Source of the DNA: an uncultured bacterium
GTDB lineage: Bacteria > Cloacimonadota > Cloacimonadia > Cloacimonadales > Cloacimonadaceae
Assembly (NCBI GenBank): GCA_937924555.1
Contig: CALDSN010000184.1
Span: 1 to 12,366, forward strand
Reading direction: 5' to 3'
Length of the DNA stretch: 12,366 nucleotides
Shown here: piece after piece, positions 1 to 6,401 of the stretch
Position numbering within the stretch: the stretch's first letter is position 1
How the letters are laid out: every line of letters starts with the position of its first letter
Program-made: the position numbers and the translations under genes
The notes under the pieces: generated by a model
What the model was told of the DNA's origin: nothing
Database searches by the model: none
The model's input: only the letters and a program-made list of their open reading frames with translations

Positions 1-683
1 TCTTTTTCCAGCCTTACTCTTTGGAAAAAATCCTGATACACTTCCCAAAGGTATTTGCCCACCATATTCTTGGCACAGGTGTCAAGGTGGGTCTCCATGG
101 CATGATTCACCAGGATTAACTTCCCGGTGGCATCCATCAGCATCATCCCTTCAGAAGCTTGCTCGAAGATGCAGCGGAACAGGGCTTCCCTTTCTTCCAG
201 CTCACCACGAGTCTTAGCCAGCTTGGTCATGTCTTGCATGGCGACAATTACATTCTCATAGTCCCGCTTTTCTCCACCGGGAATACTCCACGAGATATTG
301 AAATATAGTTTATTACCATGCAGGTCATAGTTTATCCCGTGTCCATCGAAGTATTTCCTGTCTTCACCTAAAGCAAGGATGGATTCCATCAGGCAATCCA
401 AGGCTTCATCACGGAATATCTGAGCAATGCTGTCGTATAGTTCCTTCTTGCTCTTGGCTTTATACAGCCATAAAGTTGTGTTGTTCACATCCACAACGCG
501 TAAGCGTTGTACACAATCCAAGAATTGTTCAGGATAAGTGTGGAAATGAGCCCGCAAGTCTGTTATACCCTGCGCTTTAAGCTCATTAAGTCTCTCCACA
601 ATACCGGAGAAATCCTCCACCCACAGCGATACTGGGGATTGGTCGAACAGCATCCGGTAGAAGGTCTGATTCATAGAGTTCAT
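1..683 (-). CDS. PAS-domain sensor protein, 3' part missing at contig edge
   Basis: The frame is open from an ATG at 683 to the window edge, giving 227 residues without a stop, so only the N-terminal part is visible. Two PAS-type modules can be read. The first (about residues 10-155) begins MLFDQSPVSLWVEDFS, the style of PAS domain seen at the front of sensor kinases and GGDEF proteins, and contains VDVNNTTLWLY and a second half ending VIVAMQDMTK. A short charged linker (KTRGELEEREALF) leads to a second PAS (about 165-227+) with FEQASEGMMLMDATGKLILVNHAME. No membrane segment precedes them, so the sensor input is probably cytoplasmic. The output domain (histidine kinase, GGDEF or other) lies outside the window, so signalling mode is unknown. 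The ATG overlaps the ackA stop by one base (TAATG), with AGGGA just upstream, suggesting translational coupling. A second ATG at 674 is possible. PAS assignment is fairly sure; function is not. Confidence 0.8.
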   Translation of the reverse strand, partial: MNSMNQTFYRMLFDQSPVSLWVEDFSGIVERLNELKAQGITDLRAHFHTYPEQFLDCVQRLRVVDVNNTTLWLYKAKSKKELYDSIAQIFRDEALDCLMESILALGEDRKYFDGHGINYDLHGNKLYFNISWSIPGGEKRDYENVIVAMQDMTKLAKTRGELEEREALFRCIFEQASEGMMLMDATGKLILVNHAMETHLDTCAKNMVGKYLWEVYQDFFQRVRLEK

Positions 684-1888
684 TATCCCTGCTTAACTAA
701 TCTTTGGGTCTCCAAGGCTATCATCAGTTCTTCATTGGTAGGTATCTTCAGCACTGTCACTTTCGATTCGGGAGTGCTGAGCACCTGTATATCGTCCGTA
801 AAACGGGCATTTTCTTCCAGATTAAGCTTTATCCCCAGACTGTCCATATCTCGGCAAACCTGCTCGCGCAGGATGGGCATTCTCTCGCCCACACCGCCTG
901 TGAAGATAAGCACATCAAGTCCGTTCAAAGCGGCAAAATAGCTGCCGATGTATTTCTTTATCTTATAGCAATACACGTCATGTGCTTGGATGGCTTTGGG
1001 GTTGTGGCGGATAAGGATTTCGTCCTCAATCTCGCGCATGTCGTTGGATATATGGGAAAGCCCCAGCATACCGCTTTTCTTATTCAGCACATTGTTCACT
1101 TCTTCCACGCTCATGCCAAGCTGTTGCTGCATGTGGATAGGGATGGCAGGATCCAGATCCCCACAGCGGGTGCCCATCATCAGCCCTTCCAGAGGGGTTA
1201 ACCCCATGGAGGTGTCGATGGACTTGCCGTCCTTAATAGCGGTCATGGATGCGCCATTTCCCAAATGACAGGTGATAATTTTCAGGGAAGCAAGGTCTTT
1301 ACCCAAAAACTCCGCAGCCTTCATGCTCACATACTTGTGGCTGGTGCCGTGGAAGCCGTAACGGCGAATCTTGTGAGTGTGGTAATACTCCAATGGCAGC
1401 GGATACAAGTAGGCATGAGCCGGCATGGTTTGGTGATATGCAGTGTCAAACACGCCGCACTGCGGGCAGTTGGGCATGCTTGCCTTAACCGCTTCTATAC
1501 CTTTTAGGTTAGCAGGATTGTGCAGCGGTGCCAGGGAGATACACTCGATCATCACGTCCACCACATGGTCGGTTACCACCACAGCATCGGAATAGTGCTC
1601 CCCGGCATGAACCAAGCGGTGACCCACGGCATCAATTTCTTCCAAGCTTTTAAGCACACCTTTTTCCGGATCAACCAGAGCTTCAAGGATAAGCTGCAAG
1701 CCTTGTTCATGATTGTCGATAACCATTTCCCGCTTTTTCTTGGTAAAATTGGGGCTTTTGTATGTGAAGAGAGCGATATCCTCTCCAATCTTTTCGGCAA
1801 TACCTTCTGCCATTAAGTCCTTACTTTCCATATTGATAAGTTGGTACTTGATGGACGAGCTTCCGCAATTCAAAACTAATACTTTCAT
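683..1888 (-). CDS. ackA: Acetate kinase
   Basis: This 401-residue protein has the usual length of acetate kinase, which interconverts acetate + ATP with acetyl phosphate + ADP in the cytoplasm. In fermenters it makes ATP from acetyl-CoA together with phosphotransacetylase. The ASKHA-fold signatures are all present: VLNCGSSSIKYQL at the N-terminus (N7, S10, S12, K14), GHRLVHAGE (R91), H123, VFDTAYHQTMP (D148), RYGFHGTSH (H180), the adenosine-binding stretch HLGNGAS, MGTRCGDLDPA (R241), FTGGVGER and PTNEE near the C-terminus. These fall at or close to the catalytic numbering of the Methanosarcina enzyme. The start at 1888 is preceded by GGGGAG (1892-1897) and a plausible sigma-70-type promoter at 1921-1950. 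No pta is adjacent on the upstream side; instead ackA is followed, with one-base overlap, by a PAS sensor gene. Identification is very sure. Confidence 0.97.
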   Translation of the reverse strand: MKVLVLNCGSSSIKYQLINMESKDLMAEGIAEKIGEDIALFTYKSPNFTKKKREMVIDNHEQGLQLILEALVDPEKGVLKSLEEIDAVGHRLVHAGEHYSDAVVVTDHVVDVMIECISLAPLHNPANLKGIEAVKASMPNCPQCGVFDTAYHQTMPAHAYLYPLPLEYYHTHKIRRYGFHGTSHKYVSMKAAEFLGKDLASLKIITCHLGNGASMTAIKDGKSIDTSMGLTPLEGLMMGTRCGDLDPAIPIHMQQQLGMSVEEVNNVLNKKSGMLGLSHISNDMREIEDEILIRHNPKAIQAHDVYCYKIKKYIGSYFAALNGLDVLIFTGGVGERMPILREQVCRDMDSLGIKLNLEENARFTDDIQVLSTPESKVTVLKIPTNEELMIALETQRLVKQG

Positions 1889-1920
1889 TTACTCCCCTTG
1901 GGTACTTGTTTCTTCTGGGG

Positions 1921-1950
1921 CAGATAATCTACACCTCTGATAACTGTCAA
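1921..1950 (-). promoter_or_regulatory. Probable promoter of ackA
   Basis: On the minus strand a perfect TTGACA (1945-1950) is followed after 18 bp by TATCTG (1921-1926), which keeps the TAT of the -10 consensus. Transcription would begin near 1914, giving a leader of roughly 26 nt that contains the GGGGAG ribosome binding site. The -10 match is only moderate, so this is a prediction from consensus and position. Confidence 0.45.
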
Positions 1951-2026
1951 ATAGTTTTTACCACAAACGGATAGGTCAACTTTCATTTCATCATTTTCCT
2001 GTTTACTCTCTCTTGGAAACACTGCA

Positions 2027-2089
2027 TGATCATTACTTGATCATTACCTGTTTAGTATGCAATGATCAGGTAATGATTAGGTAATGATA
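2027..2089. repeat. Inverted array of 11-bp repeats (2+2), potential long hairpin
   Basis: Two tandem copies of TGATCATTAC(T/C) at 2027-2037 and 2038-2048 are followed, after a spacer, by two tandem copies of the reverse complement, AGGTAATGAT(T/A), at 2068-2078 and 2079-2089. All four units keep a strict 11-bp period within each pair. The arms 2029-2050 and 2067-2088 can pair over 22 positions around a 16-nt loop. The only two non-Watson-Crick positions would be U-G and G-U wobbles in a plus-strand RNA, but A-C mismatches in a minus-strand RNA. No T-run follows on either strand, so it does not look like a standard intrinsic terminator. It lies about 75 bp upstream of the predicted ackA promoter and downstream of the 2161-2712 gene. 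A repressor or activator operator, or a structured RNA element, are both possible. Confidence 0.75.
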
Positions 2090-2160
2090 CCAAGGAGGAT
2101 GTTGGACTGCTCCAATAAAAGTGAGCATGAGTTAAGCGGAACCATGAATAAACAAGAGCT

Positions 2161-2712
2161 TTAGTAGCAAAAGCCAAGGTTGAATTCTGTTTGGGGACGG
2201 AAGTTTGTGAACTCCCAGGTGTAAACATTGTTGTCAGCACTTTGCAGGGAGAAAGGAGCCTTGGTCAAAGTGATACCATCCAGCAGCTTAAGACGGTATT
2301 TAGCGTAGCTGAGGGGGGCATCCCAGGAGTTGGCGGTGCTGATGATGTAGGTGGCAGAGTTGCCCTTCAGTACCTGCCGATAGGCGATACGCAGGGTGCA
2401 GAAATGTTTGGCGGGCATGGTGAGCTGAAAGCTGAAGCCTTTCTCGTTCTGAGCTATGAATTTACACTTTGCTTCCGCACTCTCAACCACTTCCAATTTG
2501 GTAAGCTCGGGGTGAAGAGCAAGGCTGTCCTGCGGGATGGGGAAAAAAATAGCACCTTTATAAGTGCTATCGGCATAATTGGTGAAATGAAACAAGCCGT
2601 CCATTTCCCAATAGCCTTTGCCAAGGGTGAAATCAAGCTCCTCTGCCTCAAAACTGAGCGCAACCAGATTCAGCGCACAGAGCAGCAACAGGACGATGCA
2701 GCCCAGCTTCAC
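2161..2712 (-). CDS. Exported protein of unknown function, coupled to the type IX cargo gene
   Basis: The 183-residue product starts with a short signal sequence: a basic K2 then the hydrophobic run IVLLLLCALNLVAL (residues 6-19), with mature protein probably beginning near SFEAEELD. There is no lipobox at the signal end, so it is likely periplasmic or outer-membrane exposed. The mature part is rich in beta-type segments (for example YKGAIFFPIP, SFQLTMPA, ATYIISTANSWDAPLSYA) and aromatic residues, and ends in LGFCY with a C-terminal cysteine pair partner uncertain. I do not recognise the family. The start is a GTG at 2712 that overlaps the stop of the upstream gene by four bases (GTGA), and the signal sequence begins immediately after it, which supports this start although the Shine-Dalgarno match is weak. 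Translation is probably coupled to the upstream secreted protein, so the two may act together at the cell surface. Confidence 0.75.
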   Translation of the reverse strand: MKLGCIVLLLLCALNLVALSFEAEELDFTLGKGYWEMDGLFHFTNYADSTYKGAIFFPIPQDSLALHPELTKLEVVESAEAKCKFIAQNEKGFSFQLTMPAKHFCTLRIAYRQVLKGNSATYIISTANSWDAPLSYAKYRLKLLDGITLTKAPFSLQSADNNVYTWEFTNFRPQTEFNLGFCY

Positions 2713-3704
2713 TTCAGCACAATCAGCTTGCTGTTACCCAGCACTTTATCGCCATCGGATAAGCGGACAAAATACACTCCGCTGCTGAGACGGGGGAGCT
2801 GCCATTGCATTTCCTTAGCAGTATAAGCTTGGCTGAGTAGCAATCTGCCCTTAAGGTCAAACAACTGAAGCCGTGCATGTTTACCAACGAAGTGCTTACA
2901 TTCGATATTCAGGATAGCATTGTCGCTGCTTCGAAGCACTTTGGGGTAAGCTGTGAACCCGGCATCAGGCGATGGGGTATATGGATCGTCCATGGCAGAG
3001 GTGGATATACTGAAGTTGAGGTTGTAGCTTTCATCCGGCTCGGAGAAAAATACGCTATCCGCCAAAGGGAAGTAGTTATCAGGATCACGCACAGAAAGGC
3101 TTGCCCGGCAGCAATAGTATGAAAAGCTGGCATCTCCATTATCGTTGGTATAGGCTTGGGGGGGATAGTTACCCTGCATAGAAACAGGGTAGTTGGCAAG
3201 TGGGCTGCCGTTTAGGTTTTGGCAATGCACGTTGATGGTGCAGCGGGCAAGAGTTTCGTTCCAAGTTCCGCTTGCGGGACTGTAGTCCTTGGCAAACATA
3301 TGATATGAGTTATCCATGCCTGAACGTAGTAACTGGGTAACGCATTGAGTCCCAATGAGGGAACTGAACTTCTTGTCTGTGGTATTGCCCCAGGTTGCCA
3401 GGTCGTGAAGCATTCCGGGGGAGGAGATATAGAGATAGCCTGCTTCACGGCTGATGTGAGATGAAGGAAGATCCACAACAATGGGCATGGGAGCAGTGGT
3501 ATCGATGCTAAGGTTGTAGGTTTCGGTACCATCCTCAACAATGAGATTCATAGTGCCCATACCCTGAAGATCGTAGTTTACTTCCATTTGCGCAGTTCCG
3601 GCTTCCGTAAACCACAGCCTGCCGATGGACTTTAACTCAATGGGATTGGCAAAGACACTGCCAAGCGCAAGCACCAGCAGCACTGCAATAACAAAGCGTT
3701 TCAT
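2709..3704 (-). CDS. Secreted protein with type IX (Por) C-terminal sorting domain
   Basis: The 331-residue product has a clear Sec signal peptide (MKRFVIAVLLVLALGSVFA, cut near residue 19). Its C-terminal 80 residues resemble a type IX secretion sorting domain: a strand-rich module with LQLFDLKGRLLLSQ (about 279-292), then LSSGVYFVRLSDGDKVLGNS (307-326) and the short final strand KLIVLK. Such tails direct cargo through the outer membrane of FCB-group bacteria and are then usually removed. The middle holds a possible carboxypeptidase-regulatory/Ig-like module (about 156-220, CTINVHCQNLNGSPLANYPV ... TNDNGDASFSY). Cysteines at 121, 155, 161, 198, 199 and 269 may form disulfides. No catalytic motif is visible. 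The start at 3704 is chosen over an in-frame ATG at 3758 because AGGAGG lies 4 bp before it (3709-3714) and the signal peptide begins there. The usual PNP motif at the front of the tail is not clear (YPKVL instead). Confidence 0.85.
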   Translation of the reverse strand: MKRFVIAVLLVLALGSVFANPIELKSIGRLWFTEAGTAQMEVNYDLQGMGTMNLIVEDGTETYNLSIDTTAPMPIVVDLPSSHISREAGYLYISSPGMLHDLATWGNTTDKKFSSLIGTQCVTQLLRSGMDNSYHMFAKDYSPASGTWNETLARCTINVHCQNLNGSPLANYPVSMQGNYPPQAYTNDNGDASFSYYCCRASLSVRDPDNYFPLADSVFFSEPDESYNLNFSISTSAMDDPYTPSPDAGFTAYPKVLRSSDNAILNIECKHFVGKHARLQLFDLKGRLLLSQAYTAKEMQWQLPRLSSGVYFVRLSDGDKVLGNSKLIVLK

Positions 3705-3708
3705 ATAA

Positions 3709-3714
3709 CCTCCT
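3709..3714 (-). promoter_or_regulatory. Ribosome binding site fixing the start at 3704
   Basis: A perfect AGGAGG precedes the ATG at 3702-3704 with 4 bp between. The upstream in-frame ATG at 3758 has no comparable site and would put 18 residues before the signal peptide. Confidence 0.8.
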
Positions 3715-3799
3715 GTCGCAATAATACAAATATGATGCAACAAAGAACAAACAAGCAAGTTATGTTCCAGTAAAGGGGATTATGCAAAGGGTTAACTGC

Positions 3800-4762
3800 T
3801 TATCTCAGTTCTGATTGCAGCTTGGTGGCAATAATCTTGCTGTATTCTGTTGCCCCCGCATGGTTCAGATGGCTGAAGTCATAGTATAGCTTAAGGTTTT
3901 GCATGCTGGGGTATTGACTTGGCATAATGCAGTAGAGTGGGATATTGTGCATGGTAAGCTGGGCTTTCAGCTCAGCGGACACTAAGGGAGTGGAGGCAAC
4001 TTCGCTGTTTAGCGGTGCCTTGGGACAGTGAAAGGCGATAAGCTTGATGTTATTCTCTTGGCAGAGTTGAATAAAGGCATGGAAGTATTTGCGGATAAGC
4101 AGGTCTTGCTTCTGCTCTTCTTTGCTGCGCTTCTTGGTGGAAGCAAGCTCCTCGTAATAGAGACCCAGCGGATTGTCATGTTCTTGGGGCTGAAAGACTG
4201 TGTAGAGAGGGTGGTAGCCATTATCCCCCATAACCTCTGTTGCTGGTTTGTGTAGAAATGTGGATGCGATACTTAAGACTTTCTGGTTATAGGGATAGGT
4301 CTTGCTCATAAACCAAAAGCGGTTTAGGGGTTGGATGTCCAGCAGCATTTTGTATATGGCTGCTTGCCGGTAATATGGGCTTATCATCCCTGTTTTGGAG
4401 GCATCGGGACGATAGTAATAATCTGCATTAGTGAGATCCCAGATAATCAGCTTGGGCTTGTGATGCTCCAAGATAAGTTGCAGGGCTGCATAGTTATGGA
4501 ATATGTTGGTGCCAGCTTCGCCGGTATTGAACACCGAGATGCCAAGCTCTTGCTGCAACACAGCGGGTACATAGCCCCTCTGTGCCCCGGAAGCACCCAT
4601 GATATAGGCATCATATGGCTTGTCCATCAGGTGGTTCAGCACATAGCCCGGAGCTCCGCTGCGATTGGCGAAGAACATCTTCCGTAAACCCAAGCCAATC
4701 AATCCATCCAGTAGTACCAGAATGGCGAGGAACAGCAGAGCTTTATATATTAAGCGTCTCAT
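3800..4762 (-). CDS. Membrane-anchored SGNH-like protein, DltD-like position
   Basis: This 320-residue protein has one N-terminal membrane segment (about residues 5-27) after MRR, placing the rest outside the inner membrane. SGNH-hydrolase-like blocks can be read: IMGASGAQRG with candidate nucleophile S58 (block I), FNTGEAGTN with G81/N86 (block II region) and a C-terminal DFSHLNHAGA giving a D295-x-x-H298 pair (block V). Similar SGNH-type partners sit beside MBOAT acyltransferases in polymer acylation loci (DltD, AlgJ/AlgX, PatB), where they help transfer or edit acyl groups. It is the last gene of the four-gene operon, 3 bp after the MBOAT stop, with no evident Shine-Dalgarno, so it probably depends on coupled translation. 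It is shorter than typical DltD (near 400 residues), so it is a functional counterpart by position and motifs, not a demonstrated orthologue. Confidence is high for SGNH-like, lower for the exact role. Confidence 0.8.
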   Translation of the reverse strand: MRRLIYKALLFLAILVLLDGLIGLGLRKMFFANRSGAPGYVLNHLMDKPYDAYIMGASGAQRGYVPAVLQQELGISVFNTGEAGTNIFHNYAALQLILEHHKPKLIIWDLTNADYYYRPDASKTGMISPYYRQAAIYKMLLDIQPLNRFWFMSKTYPYNQKVLSIASTFLHKPATEVMGDNGYHPLYTVFQPQEHDNPLGLYYEELASTKKRSKEEQKQDLLIRKYFHAFIQLCQENNIKLIAFHCPKAPLNSEVASTPLVSAELKAQLTMHNIPLYCIMPSQYPSMQNLKLYYDFSHLNHAGATEYSKIIATKLQSELR

Positions 4763-4765
4763 AAG

Positions 4766-6157
4766 CTAATACTGGTAATAGATGAAGTTCTCACTGCTTA
4801 GGGAGCCGATTAGCAGAATGGCAAGAGTGCCGAGTATATAAAAGGACCAGCGGATTAACGTGTTCTGTTTGCCCCAGAAGTCCGAAATAAGCATATCGCC
4901 CTTGCGGATATCCACGCCAAACACTAAAAGCATCCCCAATCCCGCAAAGACAAGCTGCTGGCGGGAGCCAAGGTATAAGCCCGAAACATCGAAGGAAAAC
5001 AGGGAGTAGTAGCGGATTGCCTCTGACAGAGAGGGTGACCTTAACAAAATGGCAGAGATAGTAATGAATACAAACACCAGCAAGGAGGAACAAAACCTCC
5101 CCAACCAAGCGGGTAAGAACCCCCAGAGCTTCTGCCTGATGCCGGAACTAAACATTTCCCAGCAGATTGCCAAGCCCTGCAGAAATCCGAAGATAACCAA
5201 TGTCCAATTCGCTCCGTGCCACACGCCGATAACCAGAAAGGTGATAAGGGTGCTGAAGATAAGCCCTGTTTTGCCCCAAGTCCGAACCTGGAACTGCATC
5301 GGCATAAAGATATAATCACGCACCCAAGAGGATAGCGAGATGTGCCATCTGCGCCAAAAATCAGTTACACTATTGGCAAACAGAGGTATGCGGAAGTTCT
5401 CACCCAAGTTAAATCCCAACACCTTGGCAGATCCAATTGCGATGTCACTATATCCGGAGAAATCCATATATATCTGCACTGTGTATGCCATGGCAGCAAT
5501 CCCGATACTGAAGCCACCGTGTAGAGACGGGTTTTGGAACATTATATCGGTGTAGGGGGCAAGATTACTGGCGATTACCAGCTTCTTGAACAAGCCCCAC
5601 AGGATGCGCCTTACACCCCCAACCACATCTTCATACACAAATGTTTTGTGGGTGTTTATCTGCGGGAAGAAGCTCTTGCTCCGTGCTATAGGACCGGATA
5701 ACAACTGCGGAAAGAAGGACATATACAGTGCATAGTCTTGCGGTTTCACCAACATTCGTGCATTTCCCCAATACATATCCAGAACATTACCCATTGCCTG
5801 AAAGCTGAAGAATGACAAGCCTATGGGTATCACCATACGCTCAATCCAACTGCCTGTGGGGTTGTGGCTGATGCCAAGGATTGGCGGAATATATTTATAG
5901 AAGCCAAGCAACGCAATGTTAAAGCTAAGTGCAAAGTACAGCCATACTTTGTTCCGGTTCAGTGCCAACTTTCTGCACAGCAGGTAATTCACACCAATCG
6001 AGAGCAGCAGGATAAGCAGGTATGCACCTTGGTTCACACCATAAAATACCCATGAGGCAGCCAGCAGGATATAAGTCCTCCATGTTTGAGGCGCAGCATA
6101 GTACAACACTGCCACCAGCGAGAGAAAAGCCAGATACAGCACCGACACTATGGACAT
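4766..6157 (-). CDS. MBOAT family acyltransferase, DltB/AlgI-like
   Basis: This 463-residue polytopic inner-membrane protein has about ten or more hydrophobic segments. It carries MBOAT signatures: FFPQLLSGPIAR (148-159), YMDFSGYSDIAIG (230-242), NFRIPLFANSVTDFWRRWHI (254-273, H272) and the core GVWHGANW with the likely catalytic H314. Family members move an acyl group from a cytoplasmic carrier to an acceptor on the outer side of the membrane. Length and motifs resemble AlgI/PatA-type MBOATs, but the neighbours (adenylation enzyme and carrier protein) are those of DltB. The protein ends NFIYYQY, close to the aromatic C-terminal motif that the separate DltX peptide supplies in Gram-positive dlt systems. 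The start is 1 bp after the carrier-protein stop (TGATATG), so coupling is likely. The donor should be the 6159-6401 carrier; the acceptor polymer is unknown. Confidence 0.92.
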   Translation of the reverse strand: MSIVSVLYLAFLSLVAVLYYAAPQTWRTYILLAASWVFYGVNQGAYLLILLLSIGVNYLLCRKLALNRNKVWLYFALSFNIALLGFYKYIPPILGISHNPTGSWIERMVIPIGLSFFSFQAMGNVLDMYWGNARMLVKPQDYALYMSFFPQLLSGPIARSKSFFPQINTHKTFVYEDVVGGVRRILWGLFKKLVIASNLAPYTDIMFQNPSLHGGFSIGIAAMAYTVQIYMDFSGYSDIAIGSAKVLGFNLGENFRIPLFANSVTDFWRRWHISLSSWVRDYIFMPMQFQVRTWGKTGLIFSTLITFLVIGVWHGANWTLVIFGFLQGLAICWEMFSSGIRQKLWGFLPAWLGRFCSSLLVFVFITISAILLRSPSLSEAIRYYSLFSFDVSGLYLGSRQQLVFAGLGMLLVFGVDIRKGDMLISDFWGKQNTLIRWSFYILGTLAILLIGSLSSENFIYYQY

Positions 6158-6158
6158 A

Positions 6159-6401
6159 TCAGCCCAGTTTCTCCATAATGCAATCCATCATACTGCCGAT
6201 ATCGCTTATGTTTATCATCTCTATGAAGCTAAACTTCAGGTTAAAGTGCTTCTCAATGGCAGCCATCAGCACCATGTGGGACAGCGAGTCCCAACCGGGG
6301 ATATCCTTGGCGGTGCTGCGCTCACTAAGCTGAACAACTGTCCTGGGCAACACCTGTTGCACCACTTGCTGTATTTCCTCAAGCAGCTTGGCTCTATCCA
6401 T
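6159..6401 (-). CDS. Acyl/aminoacyl carrier protein, DltC-like
   Basis: This 80-residue acidic helical protein has the size of a DltC or acyl carrier protein. The phosphopantetheine attachment motif is GWDSLSHM with S39 as the modified serine (D38-S39-L40). It should carry the acid activated by the enzyme encoded just upstream, as a thioester, to the MBOAT protein encoded just downstream. Its ATG lies inside the last codons of the adenylation gene (8-bp overlap) with GAGGGAG about 7 bp before it. No phosphopantetheinyl transferase gene is visible in the window, so an enzyme encoded elsewhere must prime it. The sequence alone does not say whether the load is an amino acid or another acid; the neighbouring adenylation enzyme suggests an amino acid. 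Confidence 0.9.
   Translation of the reverse strand: MDRAKLLEEIQQVVQQVLPRTVVQLSERSTAKDIPGWDSLSHMVLMAAIEKHFNLKFSFIEMINISDIGSMMDCIMEKLG

Larger units (their letters stand above)
1889..2160. other. Intergenic region upstream of ackA
   Basis: This 272-bp gap between ackA and the preceding exported-protein gene holds the inverted 11-bp repeat array (2027-2089) and the predicted ackA promoter (1921-1950). I see no tRNA, no convincing small gene and no intrinsic terminator for the gene that ends at 2161. Confidence 0.7.

Noticed and set aside
2027..2089. The inverted 11-bp array as a CRISPR or an intrinsic terminator
   Set aside because: Units are too short and have no spacers between tandem copies, and there is no T-run after the hairpin on either strand.
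2099..2164. Small plus-strand frame of 21 codons after AAGGAGG
   Set aside because: The Shine-Dalgarno-like sequence touches the ATG with no spacer, and the peptide has no hydrophobic or toxin-like character.
2191..2826. 211-codon open frame on the plus strand
   Set aside because: It crosses two minus-strand genes that have signal peptides and good coding character; no binding site or family features are visible in the plus-strand product.
3721..3750. TATTAT with TTGTTC 18 bp upstream, as a promoter for the type IX cargo gene
   Set aside because: Transcription would start at about 3714, on top of the AGGAGG ribosome binding site, leaving a leader too short to be convincing.
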